A stretch of DNA of 64,000 nt, from contig NZ_BFFO01000004.1 of assembly GCF_003116835.1 (NCBI RefSeq), positions 62,001 through 126,000 on the forward strand. The letters run 5' to 3'. Positions within the stretch are counted from its first letter, which is position 1; every line of letters starts with the position of its first letter. The translations under genes were made by a program, and so were the position numbers. Positions 37,201 through 45,556 of this stretch are shown here, piece by piece. Under the pieces are notes generated by a model that was given only the letters and a program-made list of their open reading frames with translations, ran no database searches and was not told where the DNA came from. The DNA is from Lactococcus termiticola (GTDB lineage: Bacteria; Bacillota; Bacilli; Lactobacillales; Streptococcaceae).

Positions 37201-37909
37201 TTTTTCAGGGAAACGGGTCCTAGTGACCGGGGCAGCAAGCGGGATTGGCCTTGCCCAGGCTCGGGCCTTTCAGAAGGCCGGGGCTGAAGTGATTGGGGTA
37301 GACCTGCAGGACTTGGCTGAGCCCGGTTTTCAGCTGGAGCTCTGTGATGTCTCGGATGAAGGAGCTGTCCAGCGCCTGTCTGAAAAATTAGGCCGGGTCG
37401 ATATTTTGCTCAATACGGCAGGTGTCTTGGACGATTACAGTGACATGTCGTCGACCAGTTTTGCCTATTGGAAGAAGATCTTAGAGACCAATCTGAATTC
37501 TGTCTTTCTCATGACTCAGGCTTTTTTGCCTCTGATGAAGGCCGAAAAGTCAGGGGTTATCATCAACATGGCCTCTGTCGCGGGCCTGGTTGCAGGCGGT
37601 GGTGGCCTGGCCTATACAGCCAGCAAACATGCCATTGTCGGCTTTACGAAGCAGTTAGCTCTGGACGAAGCGAAATCTGGCATTCAGGTCCTCGCCATCG
37701 CCCCAGGTGCCATTGATACGCCGATGAATGCCAAGGATTTTCTGGAAAATGACGGCGAGATGGCTAAATGGGTCGCCAGAGAGACGCCAGCAGGTCGCTG
37801 GGCTAAGCCCGAAGAGGTGGCAGAGCTGAGCCTGTTTTTGGCCAGCCCTGCAGCCAGCTATATGAGTGGAGCGGTTGTTCCTATTGATGGGGGCTGGACA
37901 ATCAAATAA
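37193..37909 (+). CDS. Short-chain dehydrogenase/reductase, FabG-like
   Basis: A 238-residue Rossmann oxidoreductase. The cofactor loop VTGAASGIGLAQ lies at about residues 9-20, LNTAGVL near 78, the catalytic Ser in NMASVAGLV near 127 and the Y-x-x-x-K pair in YTASKHAIVGF near 141-145. SGAVVPIDGGW closes the protein. It resembles 3-oxoacyl-ACP reductases, but it lies outside a fatty-acid cluster, so the substrate is uncertain. ATG 37193 behind GGGAGCTGGTCG is preferred over the upstream in-frame GTG/ATG codons inside the DUF2829 gene. Confidence 0.88.
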   Translation: MIDFSGKRVLVTGAASGIGLAQARAFQKAGAEVIGVDLQDLAEPGFQLELCDVSDEGAVQRLSEKLGRVDILLNTAGVLDDYSDMSSTSFAYWKKILETNLNSVFLMTQAFLPLMKAEKSGVIINMASVAGLVAGGGGLAYTASKHAIVGFTKQLALDEAKSGIQVLAIAPGAIDTPMNAKDFLENDGEMAKWVARETPAGRWAKPEEVAELSLFLASPAASYMSGAVVPIDGGWTIK

Positions 37910-37925
37910 AATGATGAAAAAAGAT

Positions 37926-37962
37926 AAAAGTCGAGTAGCTGTCAATAAGCCCTCGACTTTTT
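37926..37962 (+). terminator. Rho-independent terminator after the SDR gene
   Basis: AAAAGTCGAG, 16-base loop, CTCGACTTTTT. Confidence 0.8.
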
Positions 37963-38007
37963 CTGACGATTTTAGGATTTCCAAAACTATGAAAACCAGC
38001 CAGAATC

Positions 38008-38016
38008 TGCTACAAT
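38008..38016 (+). promoter_or_regulatory. Extended -10 of queT
   Basis: TGC-TACAAT, about 22 bases before the riboswitch aptamer. Confidence 0.45.
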
Positions 38017-38037
38017 AAAAAGGTCGCAAAAGCGATC

Positions 38038-38096
38038 CTTGGGACTTATCAACCTTTGCCCAAGCATATTAGAAGCAGCGAAGACTGCTAAAGGAG
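38038..38096 (+). promoter_or_regulatory. preQ1-II riboswitch
   Basis: CTTGGG (38038) pairs with CCCAAG (P2); the conserved CATATTAGAA follows, then a small hairpin GCAG/CTGC (P4), then TAAAGGAG. CCTTT in the P2 loop can pair with AAAGG at the end (P3 pseudoknot), which hides the ribosome binding site of queT when prequeuosine-1 is bound. Order, spacing and the CATATTA motif are those of the COG4708/preQ1-II class known from Streptococcaceae. It controls translation of the gene starting six bases later. Confidence 0.93.
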
Positions 38097-38102
38097 CATA
38101 TT

Positions 38103-38633
38103 TTGGAAAATACCAACTCACACTTTTCAGTCAACGGACTGGTGCGGGGGGCGATTGTTTGTGCCCTCTATATCATCGTGACCTATCTCATGGCCTCATT
38201 TAATCTGGCAGTCGGACCGATTCAGTTCCGCCTCTCAGAAATGTTTAATTTTATGGCCTTCTACAACAAACGCTATCTCTGGGCAGTCACGCTCGGTGTG
38301 GCCATCTCAAATGTCATCGTGCCTGGTAACCTTGGCCTGGTGGACTTTCTGGTCGGTGGAGGATCAACCCTGATTTTCCTGGGACTGGGTGTCCTGATTA
38401 CCAAGCGACTTGAAGGCAAGAGAATCCTTGGCGGTGCAGTCAATCTGCGTTTCCTGGTCTTCAGTGTCTTCTTTGCCATCAGCATGGTGACCATTGCGGC
38501 AGAGCTACACTTTATGCTTCAGCTGCCCTTCTGGATCACCTGGGCAACGCTGGCAGGCGGTGAGTTTGTCAGCCTGATCATCGGGATGTTTATCATCGAG
38601 CAGATTAACCGACATATTGATTTAAGGCAATAA
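38103..38633 (+). CDS. queT: Queuosine precursor (preQ1) transporter QueT
   Basis: A 176-residue membrane protein with about five to six helices, the substrate-binding S component of an ECF transporter for queuosine precursors. RGAIVCALYIIVTYLMASF opens it, GPIQFRLSEMFNFMAFYNKRY near residue 38 and GNLGLVDFLVGGGSTL near 75 are family hallmarks. It starts at TTG six bases behind the AAAGGAG of a preQ1-II riboswitch, which confirms the substrate class. A terminator follows directly. Confidence 0.94.
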   Translation: MENTNSHFSVNGLVRGAIVCALYIIVTYLMASFNLAVGPIQFRLSEMFNFMAFYNKRYLWAVTLGVAISNVIVPGNLGLVDFLVGGGSTLIFLGLGVLITKRLEGKRILGGAVNLRFLVFSVFFAISMVTIAAELHFMLQLPFWITWATLAGGEFVSLIIGMFIIEQINRHIDLRQ

Positions 38634-38635
38634 GA

Positions 38636-38660
38636 AAAGCAGCTTGGGCTGCTTTTTTTA
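38636..38660. terminator. Terminator between queT and the MFS gene
   Basis: AAAAGCAGC, TTGG, GCTGCTTTTTTT; it overlaps the 3' end of the convergent MFS gene. Confidence 0.9.
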
Positions 38661-39956
38661 GTTGGCTTCTTGGAAGTGTTTTCGGCCTCCAAGGAGGAGG
38701 AGGGCACCTAAGAAAAATAGAATGATAAGCGACAGGATACCAAATGAAGAGAAGCCTGTCATCAGTGTGGTTACTGCCATGAGTGCTGGTCCCAAAATTG
38801 AGGCGAAGCGATTGAAAATATTAAAGAATCCGAAATATTCATTGCTTCGTTCTGTTGGAATCATCCGGGCAAACTGGGAGCGAGAGAGGGCCTGGATACC
38901 GCCTTGGACCATGCCGACCATAAAGGCAACAATCCAGAAAATCATCTGGCCATGGCTGATGGCAAGGCCATGAGCAGGGCCGCTCGGGGCTGTCTCAATC
39001 ATCCGCCCCATCTCAAAGCCTAGAATACAAATGATAACGTAGATAGCAATCGCAATTAGGAGCATCCGAATAGCATTAAAACGTGTTGCCAGGCGACCAA
39101 AAATAATAGAAAATGGAGCAGCAACGGTCTGTGTAAGAATCAAAGCCAAAATCATCATAGATGAAGAGAGGCCGAGGGCGCTACCGTAAGATGTCGCCAT
39201 CGTAATCACGGTCGATACGCCATCGATATAGAAGAAGTAGGCCAGGACATAGAAACGCAGGCCCTTGTCTGCCCAAATATCCTTGAGGGTTGCCCAGAGC
39301 TCTCGGAAGAGTCCCCGGTCGAGTCCTCTTGGATTACTGTGGACCTGTTTGACATTCCTCAGCATCGGGATGTTAAAGACAAACCACCAGAGGGCGGTCA
39401 GTAGGAAACTCAGCTTGACGGCTAAAGGATTGCTCGTCCCCATCGTAAACAGGAGGACAGCTGAAATAATCAGTGTGACGAGGCCACCCCCAATATAGCC
39501 TACGGCAAAGCCCTGTGTAGACACCCGGTGCATCCGTTCTGGGGTCGTGACATCTGTGATAAAGCTATCATAAAAGAGAAAGGCACAGTTATAGGCAATA
39601 TTAGAAAGCACAAAGAAGAGCAGGAGGAGTTGCCAGCCAGAGGCAAAGACGAGGCCAAGGGTGAGGGCAGCACCTGAGAAGGCAAAAATGGCCCAGTAGC
39701 GTTTCTTTTTGCCGGGCAGGTCTCCAACTGCCCCGAGGATAGGACAGAGAAAGGCCGTCAGAAGCATGACGAAGCTTGAGGCAAAGCCTTTAAGCTCAAG
39801 CCCTAGGACGCTGTGTCCGACCACTGCATTAAAATAGATGGGAAAGATGGCGGTCAAGATGATGGTGGCGTAGGCGTTTGTCGTCAGGTCGTAGAGCATC
39901 CATGAACGTTCGGCCTTATTTGCCTTGGCCTTTATTGTGGGATGTGTGATTTCCAT
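38658..39956 (-). CDS. Major facilitator superfamily transporter, UMF1/Atg22-like
   Basis: A 432-residue protein with about 12 membrane segments. ERSWMLYDLTTNAYATIILT near the start, GAVGDLPGKKKRYW near 78 and GVQGGIQALSRSQFARMIP (here MVQGGIQ) near 355 are typical of the UMF1 family, which in yeast exports amino acids from the vacuole. The bacterial substrate is not known. The frame is open to TTG 39983 within the upstream gene, but ATG 39956 lies seven bases after its stop and gives the usual N-terminus. It is co-transcribed with the phosphodiesterase gene. Confidence 0.87.
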   Translation of the reverse strand: MEITHPTIKAKANKAERSWMLYDLTTNAYATIILTAIFPIYFNAVVGHSVLGLELKGFASSFVMLLTAFLCPILGAVGDLPGKKKRYWAIFAFSGAALTLGLVFASGWQLLLLFFVLSNIAYNCAFLFYDSFITDVTTPERMHRVSTQGFAVGYIGGGLVTLIISAVLLFTMGTSNPLAVKLSFLLTALWWFVFNIPMLRNVKQVHSNPRGLDRGLFRELWATLKDIWADKGLRFYVLAYFFYIDGVSTVITMATSYGSALGLSSSMMILALILTQTVAAPFSIIFGRLATRFNAIRMLLIAIAIYVIICILGFEMGRMIETAPSGPAHGLAISHGQMIFWIVAFMVGMVQGGIQALSRSQFARMIPTERSNEYFGFFNIFNRFASILGPALMAVTTLMTGFSSFGILSLIILFFLGALLLLGGRKHFQEAN

Positions 39957-39963
39957 ATTAAGT

Positions 39964-40713
39964 TTAAGCTTTCTTTTCTTCAAATTCTTGTCTTATTTTG
40001 AGGGCCAAATCAGGCTTATCTGTGATAATACTGTCAACACCAGCCTCAAACATGGCCTTCATGACCTCGCTATCATTGGCTGTCCAGACATTGACGCCAA
40101 TGCCCGCTTCATGACAGGCTTTGACCGTCTCAGGCAGATGCTGAATGACCTGATAGGGCGGATGAATATATTCAGCTCCGACATGCTGGGCATAGAGCCA
40201 GGGGTCGACCATGGCCAGCTCGTAGAGGAGGCCAATTTCTGACTTGGGCGAAATCGCCTTTGCTTCTTTGAGGCTGTAGTGATTAAAAGAAGAATAGAGG
40301 ATGCGGTCTGTGAGCTCAAACTCCTCGGCCAGCTTGATAGTGGCTTTGACGAGGCCAGGATAAAGGACTTCAGTGGTCTTAAATTCGCAGTTGACCGTGA
40401 GTTTGCTGTCTTTGATGAGGCTGTAGAGTTCTCGCAAGGTTGGGATTTCAGCCCGGTCCTGCTCTGGGAATTTCTGGTTGAAGTCAAAGGCCTTGAGCTC
40501 AGTCAGGCTGTAGTCTTTGATGTAGCCCTGCCCGTTTGAGACCCGGTCAATTTTTTCATCGTGGGCAACGACGATTTCTCCATTCTTGCTAAATTGGACG
40601 TCGATTTCAATTCCGTCAGCTCCCTGCGCTATGGCAAGTTGAAAGGCTTCAAGCATGTTTTCTGGCCGGTAGGCAGAGCTTCCCCGGTGGGCTAGGATTT
40701 TTGTTTGTGACAT
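39964..40713 (-). CDS. Glycerophosphodiester phosphodiesterase family protein
   Basis: A 249-residue TIM-barrel enzyme. ILAHRGSSAYRPENMLEAF at residues 6-24 holds the catalytic HRG and the Glu-Asn pair, GADGIEIDVQFSKNGEIVVA near 34 the metal Glu and Asp and HDEKIDRVSNGQG near 53 the second His. It splits glycerophosphodiesters to glycerol 3-phosphate and an alcohol. There is no signal peptide, so it is cytosolic. It is the first gene of a two-gene operon with the UMF1 transporter. Confidence 0.92.
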   Translation of the reverse strand: MSQTKILAHRGSSAYRPENMLEAFQLAIAQGADGIEIDVQFSKNGEIVVAHDEKIDRVSNGQGYIKDYSLTELKAFDFNQKFPEQDRAEIPTLRELYSLIKDSKLTVNCEFKTTEVLYPGLVKATIKLAEEFELTDRILYSSFNHYSLKEAKAISPKSEIGLLYELAMVDPWLYAQHVGAEYIHPPYQVIQHLPETVKACHEAGIGVNVWTANDSEVMKAMFEAGVDSIITDKPDLALKIRQEFEEKKA

Positions 40714-40803
40714 AAAATGTTCTCCTCTTATTTATTATAGCAGAAGATAAGCCTATTAAGATGTAAATAGTTTGTAAATATCTCGGATTCTTGGCCTTAA
40801 AAT

Positions 40804-40813
40804 ATGGTATAAT
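40804..40813 (+). promoter_or_regulatory. Extended -10 of rnc-smc
   Basis: ATGG-TATAAT, 37 bases ahead of rnc. No consensus -35 is visible. Confidence 0.5.
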
Positions 40814-40849
40814 AAAGGGTAAAACTCAAGCTGAACAAAAGGAGGAACC

Positions 40850-41539
40850 ATGGACCCATTACAAGAACACCTCAAAAGTGAATTTGGTATTGTCTTTGAG
40901 GACGAGAGCCTGCTCCAGAAGGCCTTTACCCACTCGAGCTATACCAATGAAGAACGCCTGCCAAAAATTGCAAACAATGAACGTTTGGAGTTTCTGGGAG
41001 ATGTGGCTTTGTCACTGACGATTTCAGAATACCTTTATCAGGAGTTTCCCCAGAAGCTCGAAGGCGAGCTCTCTAAGATGCGGTCGTCGATTGTCCGATC
41101 AGAATCGCTGGCGAATTTTTCACGCCGCTGTAAGTTTGGTGACTTTTTGCTCCTCGGTCGAGGCGAAGAAAAGATGCATGGTCGGGAGCGGGATACCATT
41201 CTTGAGAACCTCTTTGAGGCCTTTCTTGGAGCCCTTTATTTGGACGCTGGCCTTTCTGCTGTCCGGAAGTTTATCTACCGTGTGGTCGTGCCCCATGTGG
41301 AGGCGGACGACTATGTCCGTGTGGTCGACTACAAGACGACCCTCCAGGAAATCCTGCAGGTTCACGGCGATACACCGATTGAATACAAGATTCTCGAGCA
41401 AAATGGTCCTGCCCATGCCCTCGAATTTTTAGCTGCTGTCTACAATGACGGCAAGGAGCTCGGCCGTGGTGTCGGCAAGTCAAAGAAGTCTGCTGAGCAG
41501 GCCGCCGCTGAGAATGCCATCAAAGGACAGCAAGCATAA
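40850..41539 (+). CDS. rnc: Ribonuclease III
   Basis: A 229-residue double-strand-specific endoribonuclease that processes rRNA precursors and regulatory RNAs. The signature NERLEFLGDVALSL lies near residue 44-57, the second metal-binding stretch RDTILENLFEAFLGALYLDA near 114 and a dsRNA-binding domain at about 155-229 (LQEILQVHGDTPIEY, KSKKSAEQAAAENAI). AAAGGAGGAACC precedes the ATG. It overlaps smc by one base, an arrangement common in Streptococcaceae. It is a likely processor of the long hairpin RNAs in this window. Confidence 0.96.
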   Translation: MDPLQEHLKSEFGIVFEDESLLQKAFTHSSYTNEERLPKIANNERLEFLGDVALSLTISEYLYQEFPQKLEGELSKMRSSIVRSESLANFSRRCKFGDFLLLGRGEEKMHGRERDTILENLFEAFLGALYLDAGLSAVRKFIYRVVVPHVEADDYVRVVDYKTTLQEILQVHGDTPIEYKILEQNGPAHALEFLAAVYNDGKELGRGVGKSKKSAEQAAAENAIKGQQA

Positions 41540-44500
41540 TGTATCTGAAAAAAATGGAAATCGTCGGCTTTAAGTCATTTGCCGACCGGACAAAAATAGA
41601 ATTTGACCAGGGGGTCACCGCAGTTGTCGGTCCCAATGGTTCGGGGAAATCCAACATCGTTGAAAGCCTGCGTTGGGTCCTGGGTGAACAATCGGCCAAG
41701 AGCCTGCGTGGTGGCAAGATGCCGGACGTTATCTTTGCCGGAACCGAAAAACGCCGGGCGCTCAACTACGCCGAGGTCATTGCGACCTTTGATAATAGCG
41801 ATGATTATTTGGCTGGCCACGATGAGGATGATGAGGTCGTGATTAGCCGCCGTCTTTATCGCAATGGCGACTCAGACTTCCTGATTAACGGCAAGAAATG
41901 CCGTCTTCGGGACATCCATGACCTCTTTACAGATACGGGTCTGGGGCGTGATTCCCTCTCGATTATCTCTCAAGGGCGGATTGAGTCTGTCTTTAATTCT
42001 AAGCCTGAAGAACGCCGGAGCATCTTTGAAGAAGCAGCTGGAGTTTTGAAGTACAAAAATCGCAAGGCGGAGACAGAGTCCAAACTCGCCAGCACTCAGG
42101 ATAATTTAGACCGGCTAGAAGACATCATCTTTGAGCTGAATGGCCAGCTGACGCCCCTCAGGGCCCAGCGGGATGTGGCTTTGAAATTTCAAGGCCTGGA
42201 ATCAGAACGGGTCAGCCTGGCCCTGTCAGTCTTGATTGCCCAAATCGTCAATGAACGCCAGCAATACGAGCATATGAAGGCTGAGCTCAAGACGGTCAAT
42301 CAGGAGCTCGCCGAGCAGGCCAAGAACCAGTCAGCCTATGAAGCAGAAGTGGCCGGCCTCAAAGCCCGACGTAGCCAGGTTGAGAGCGACCAGGAAAAGC
42401 TCCAGGCTGAAAATTTCTCGCTGACCGAGCTCAAAAACCAGCTGGAGCGACAAATCGAACGCTTTGACCTTGAAAAATCCTCTTCTGAGAAGAGTCAGGC
42501 TGAACGGGAAGAGCGGGCCAAAGAGCTGGGCAGACAGGTCAGCCAGCTTGAAGCAGAGCTCGAATCATTGATCGAAAAGCAGGCCAAGCTCGAAGCAGAA
42601 AAAAGCAGGCTTGACCAGGAAATCCTAGAGCTCGAAGCTGAGGTCCAGGGTTTTTCAGAGAGCCCAGAAGCTGCATCAGAACGCCTCAGGACCAGTTATC
42701 TCGAGCTGGTCGAGTACGAGGCGGAACGCTCCAACCAGCTGACCCGCAACCAGGCCGAGCTCGACAGCATCAGAAAACGCCTGTCTGAGCAGTCTGAATC
42801 CGACAAGGAAAACCAAGAAAAATATGAGGCGCTAAGGCAAGAGCTCGAGAAGCTTGAAGCCTCACTCGCTGAGCTCTCAGCTGAAATCGAAAACCTGCTC
42901 GAAGACTACAAGAGCCAGTCAGCCAAGCTCGTAGCCATGTCATCCCAGGAAGAAAAACTGAGCCAGGACATGTACGCCAAGATGGATGTCCTCAACAAGC
43001 AGAGGGCAAGACTGGCCAGCCTTGAGAATATCCGGGACAGCCACAGCAACCTCTACCAGGGCGTCCGCTCTGTCATGCAGGCGGCAGGCAATATTGGCGG
43101 TATCATTGGCGTGGTTGCCGACCTCCTGACCTTTGACAGCAAGTACAATACGGCCATGGACATCGCCCTTGCTGGCGGTAGTCAAAACATTATCACAGAG
43201 GATGAGCAGGCCGCCAAGCGGGCCATTAACTACCTCCGAGAAAAACGCCTGGGACGGGCGACCTTCCTGCCACTGACAACCATCAAGCCCCGGGAATTCA
43301 ACCGCTACCAGCAGATTTCAGGCATGCCTGGTTTTATTGACCTGGCCATCAATCTGGTTAATTTTGACGACCGGCTATATAATGCGGTTTCTAGCCTCTT
43401 AGGGACGACGATTATCGTGGACACGACAGACCATGCGACAGCGATTGCCAGAAGCATGGGCTATTCAGTCCGGATTGTCACGCTTGAGGGCAGTCAGATT
43501 AACCCCGGTGGTTCTTATGCAGGGGGGGCTGGCAAGCGAAATAACACGACCTTTACCAGTTCTGAAATTGAACAACTTTCTAAGGAAATCAAGATTTCTG
43601 AAGCAACCTTAAAATCTTCAGAGCAGGCCCTGCAAGCCTTGCAGAAGGAAAAGACAGGGCTTGAGGAGAGGCTGACCGAAGCCCGTCAACTCGGTGAAGA
43701 CAAGCGATTTGCTGAAAAGAGTCTGTCCCTCCAAGTCGAGCAGTCCCAAAAGCAGAAGGCTAATCTTCAGGCCTTGATGAATCTCTCTGCCGAAGAATCA
43801 GGCACAGGCAGGATGTCCGAGCTTGAAGTTGATAACAGTGCTATTAAGCAGGAACTCGAAAAAATTGCCGGCCAAAAGGCCAAGCTTGACCAGGAGCTCG
43901 AAGAGGTCAAGTCCAACAGCCAGGCCTTCAACGCGCTTAAAAACACGAAGACGGACAGCCTCAACCAGGCTAAAATTCGCCAGTCTGAAATGGCGGGCGA
44001 GCTCCGTCACATCAGCTCTGACAGCAGTCGTATCAAGGCCAGTCTCAGCCAGCTCACAAGAGAAATCGAAGAGCTGACCAGCCGGGACGACCTGTCTCAG
44101 CTTGATGATAAGAGCCGTGAGCAGGCAGCCGCCCAGCTTCAGGAGACCGAAGAAAAACTCCAGGCATTCGCTGTCAAGCAGGTTTCCCTCCGCTTTGAGC
44201 GGGAGGATCTCCAGGCTCAAATGGAAGACCTGGAAGCCCAAAACCAGGAAGCCATCCAGCTCAATCAAGAACTCCATACTCAAAAGACCCGCCTAGAGCT
44301 CCAGTTGGAGCAGACCGAGGCAGGACTGAGAAAGGCTCAAGAACGCTTGGTTAGCGATTATGAAATGAGCTTTGATGAGGCGATGGCCAAGGCTGAAGCC
44401 CTCGATGTCGAGCTTGACGAAGCTGAAGGCCAGCTCCGTCGCCTAGAAAGGCAGATTCGGGCGCTTGGTCCGGTCAATCTCGAGGCCATACCTCAGTTTG

Positions 44501-45063
44501 ATGAGGTCAATGAACGCTATGAGTTTTTGGCAAGCCAGAAGGATGACCTTCTTGAGGCCAAGAACATGCTGATGGCGACGATTAATGACATGAATGATGA
44601 GGTCGTTGTCCGTTTTAAATCTACCTTTGATGCGATTCGCTCGAGCTTCCAGAGCACCTTCAGTCAGATGTTTTCTGGCGGGAAGGCGGATCTTGAGCTG
44701 ACCAGCGATGACCTGCTGACTGCGGGTGTCGAAATCAAGGTCCAGCCACCAGGCAAGAAGCTGGCTAGTCTTAACCTGATGAGTGGTGGGGAAAAGGCAC
44801 TGACCGCTCTGGCCCTGATTTTCGCCATCCTCCGTGTCCGGACCGTGCCATTTGTCGTCCTCGATGAGGTCGAAGCCGCCCTCGATGAGGCCAATGTCAA
44901 ACGCTTCGGAGACTACATGAACCACTTTGACAATAGCAACCAATTCATCGTCGTCACCCACCGCCGAGGGACTATGGCTGCGGCTGGAGCTATGTACGGT
45001 GTGACCATGGCTGATGCAGGGGTGTCTAAGATTATTTCTGTGCGCTTGGAGGATCATGTTTAG
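41539..45063 (+). CDS. smc: Chromosome segregation protein SMC
   Basis: A 1174-residue condensin ATPase. The head has Walker A GPNGSGKSN at 32-40, the Q-loop region GRDSLSIISQGRIESVFNS near 140, ABC signature LNLMSGGEKAL near 1080 and Walker B FVVLDEVEAALDEAN near 1105. Two long coiled coils (about 170-500 and 680-1000) flank a hinge at about 510-660 (GVVADLLTFDSKYNTAMDIA, GGSYAGGAGKRNNTTF). With ScpA and ScpB it compacts the chromosome. Full length; no frameshift. Confidence 0.97.
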   Translation: MYLKKMEIVGFKSFADRTKIEFDQGVTAVVGPNGSGKSNIVESLRWVLGEQSAKSLRGGKMPDVIFAGTEKRRALNYAEVIATFDNSDDYLAGHDEDDEVVISRRLYRNGDSDFLINGKKCRLRDIHDLFTDTGLGRDSLSIISQGRIESVFNSKPEERRSIFEEAAGVLKYKNRKAETESKLASTQDNLDRLEDIIFELNGQLTPLRAQRDVALKFQGLESERVSLALSVLIAQIVNERQQYEHMKAELKTVNQELAEQAKNQSAYEAEVAGLKARRSQVESDQEKLQAENFSLTELKNQLERQIERFDLEKSSSEKSQAEREERAKELGRQVSQLEAELESLIEKQAKLEAEKSRLDQEILELEAEVQGFSESPEAASERLRTSYLELVEYEAERSNQLTRNQAELDSIRKRLSEQSESDKENQEKYEALRQELEKLEASLAELSAEIENLLEDYKSQSAKLVAMSSQEEKLSQDMYAKMDVLNKQRARLASLENIRDSHSNLYQGVRSVMQAAGNIGGIIGVVADLLTFDSKYNTAMDIALAGGSQNIITEDEQAAKRAINYLREKRLGRATFLPLTTIKPREFNRYQQISGMPGFIDLAINLVNFDDRLYNAVSSLLGTTIIVDTTDHATAIARSMGYSVRIVTLEGSQINPGGSYAGGAGKRNNTTFTSSEIEQLSKEIKISEATLKSSEQALQALQKEKTGLEERLTEARQLGEDKRFAEKSLSLQVEQSQKQKANLQALMNLSAEESGTGRMSELEVDNSAIKQELEKIAGQKAKLDQELEEVKSNSQAFNALKNTKTDSLNQAKIRQSEMAGELRHISSDSSRIKASLSQLTREIEELTSRDDLSQLDDKSREQAAAQLQETEEKLQAFAVKQVSLRFEREDLQAQMEDLEAQNQEAIQLNQELHTQKTRLELQLEQTEAGLRKAQERLVSDYEMSFDEAMAKAEALDVELDEAEGQLRRLERQIRALGPVNLEAIPQFDEVNERYEFLASQKDDLLEAKNMLMATINDMNDEVVVRFKSTFDAIRSSFQSTFSQMFSGGKADLELTSDDLLTAGVEIKVQPPGKKLASLNLMSGGEKALTALALIFAILRVRTVPFVVLDEVEAALDEANVKRFGDYMNHFDNSNQFIVVTHRRGTMAAAGAMYGVTMADAGVSKIISVRLEDHV

Positions 45064-45097
45064 TTGTAATGTTTGTTCGTGAAGTACGTTGCGTTCC

Positions 45098-45213
45098 GGA
45101 AATTCTGAAAAAGCACTGTGAGGCCCACAAGCCAAGCTTCGCTTGCATTGTTAAATGTAGAGCCCTTGCGGTCTCGCCATTTGCCGTATTTCACAGTGTT
45201 TTTCAGAATTTCC
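45098..45213 (-). repeat. Three-stem intergenic element, copy F1 (reverse)
   Basis: Arms at 45098-45121 and 45191-45213 pair over 23 bp with a single bulged G at the same relative position as in copy B. On the minus strand the core is GGCGAGACC-GCAA-GGGCTC, with a GNRA-type loop, then ACAATG, CAAGC, GAA, GCTTG, GCTTG. The outer boxes are GTGGAGGAAA and TTTCCGGAACG. It begins 34 bases after the smc stop. Confidence 0.8.
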
Positions 45214-45301
45214 TCCACTCCACTCGTACCAATTTGATTTTACATAATATTGAACTTTCTGTATTGGAAAGGTGCAATCTATATGCCCCAAGTGAAGTGC
45301 A

Positions 45302-45415
45302 GGAAATCCGCTCGGAAGTAGTGAAAAAGGCAAGTTTGGAGACCGTAGGGCTCCGAACTTAGCAATGGAAGCCGGAGGCTTCGCTTGCGGGTCCACTGCA
45401 TCCGAGCGGATTTCC
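45302..45415 (+). repeat. Three-stem intergenic element, copy F2 (forward)
   Basis: Arms at 45302-45323 and 45394-45415 pair over GGAAATCCGCTCGGA plus AGTG. Hairpin one is AAGTTTGGAG with CTCCGAACTT; hairpin two is GCAATG, GAAGCC, GGA, GGCTTC, GCTTGC. The outer boxes are GTGCAGGAAA and TTTCCGGAACGAAACG. It lies head-to-head with F1, 88 bases apart; no gene lies between them. Confidence 0.8.
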
Positions 45416-45486
45416 GGAACGAAACGTCCACTTATAAAGGAACCAGTCACCCACTATTTGCAGATTTAAGAAGCATTTCAACCTAA

Positions 45487-45497
45487 TATGGTAAAAT
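45487..45497 (+). promoter_or_regulatory. Extended -10 of the ltaS operon
   Basis: TATGG-TAAAAT, 60 bases before ltaS. The -35 is unclear. Confidence 0.45.
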
Positions 45498-45556
45498 TGT
45501 AGTATATCTATATTTGATTAATTTTACAGAAAAATGATAACATTGAGGACTTTACC

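Noticed and set aside
44443-45135. 230-residue minus-strand frame at the smc 3' end
   Set aside because: Antisense to the conserved SMC head domain; no similarity or start signal.
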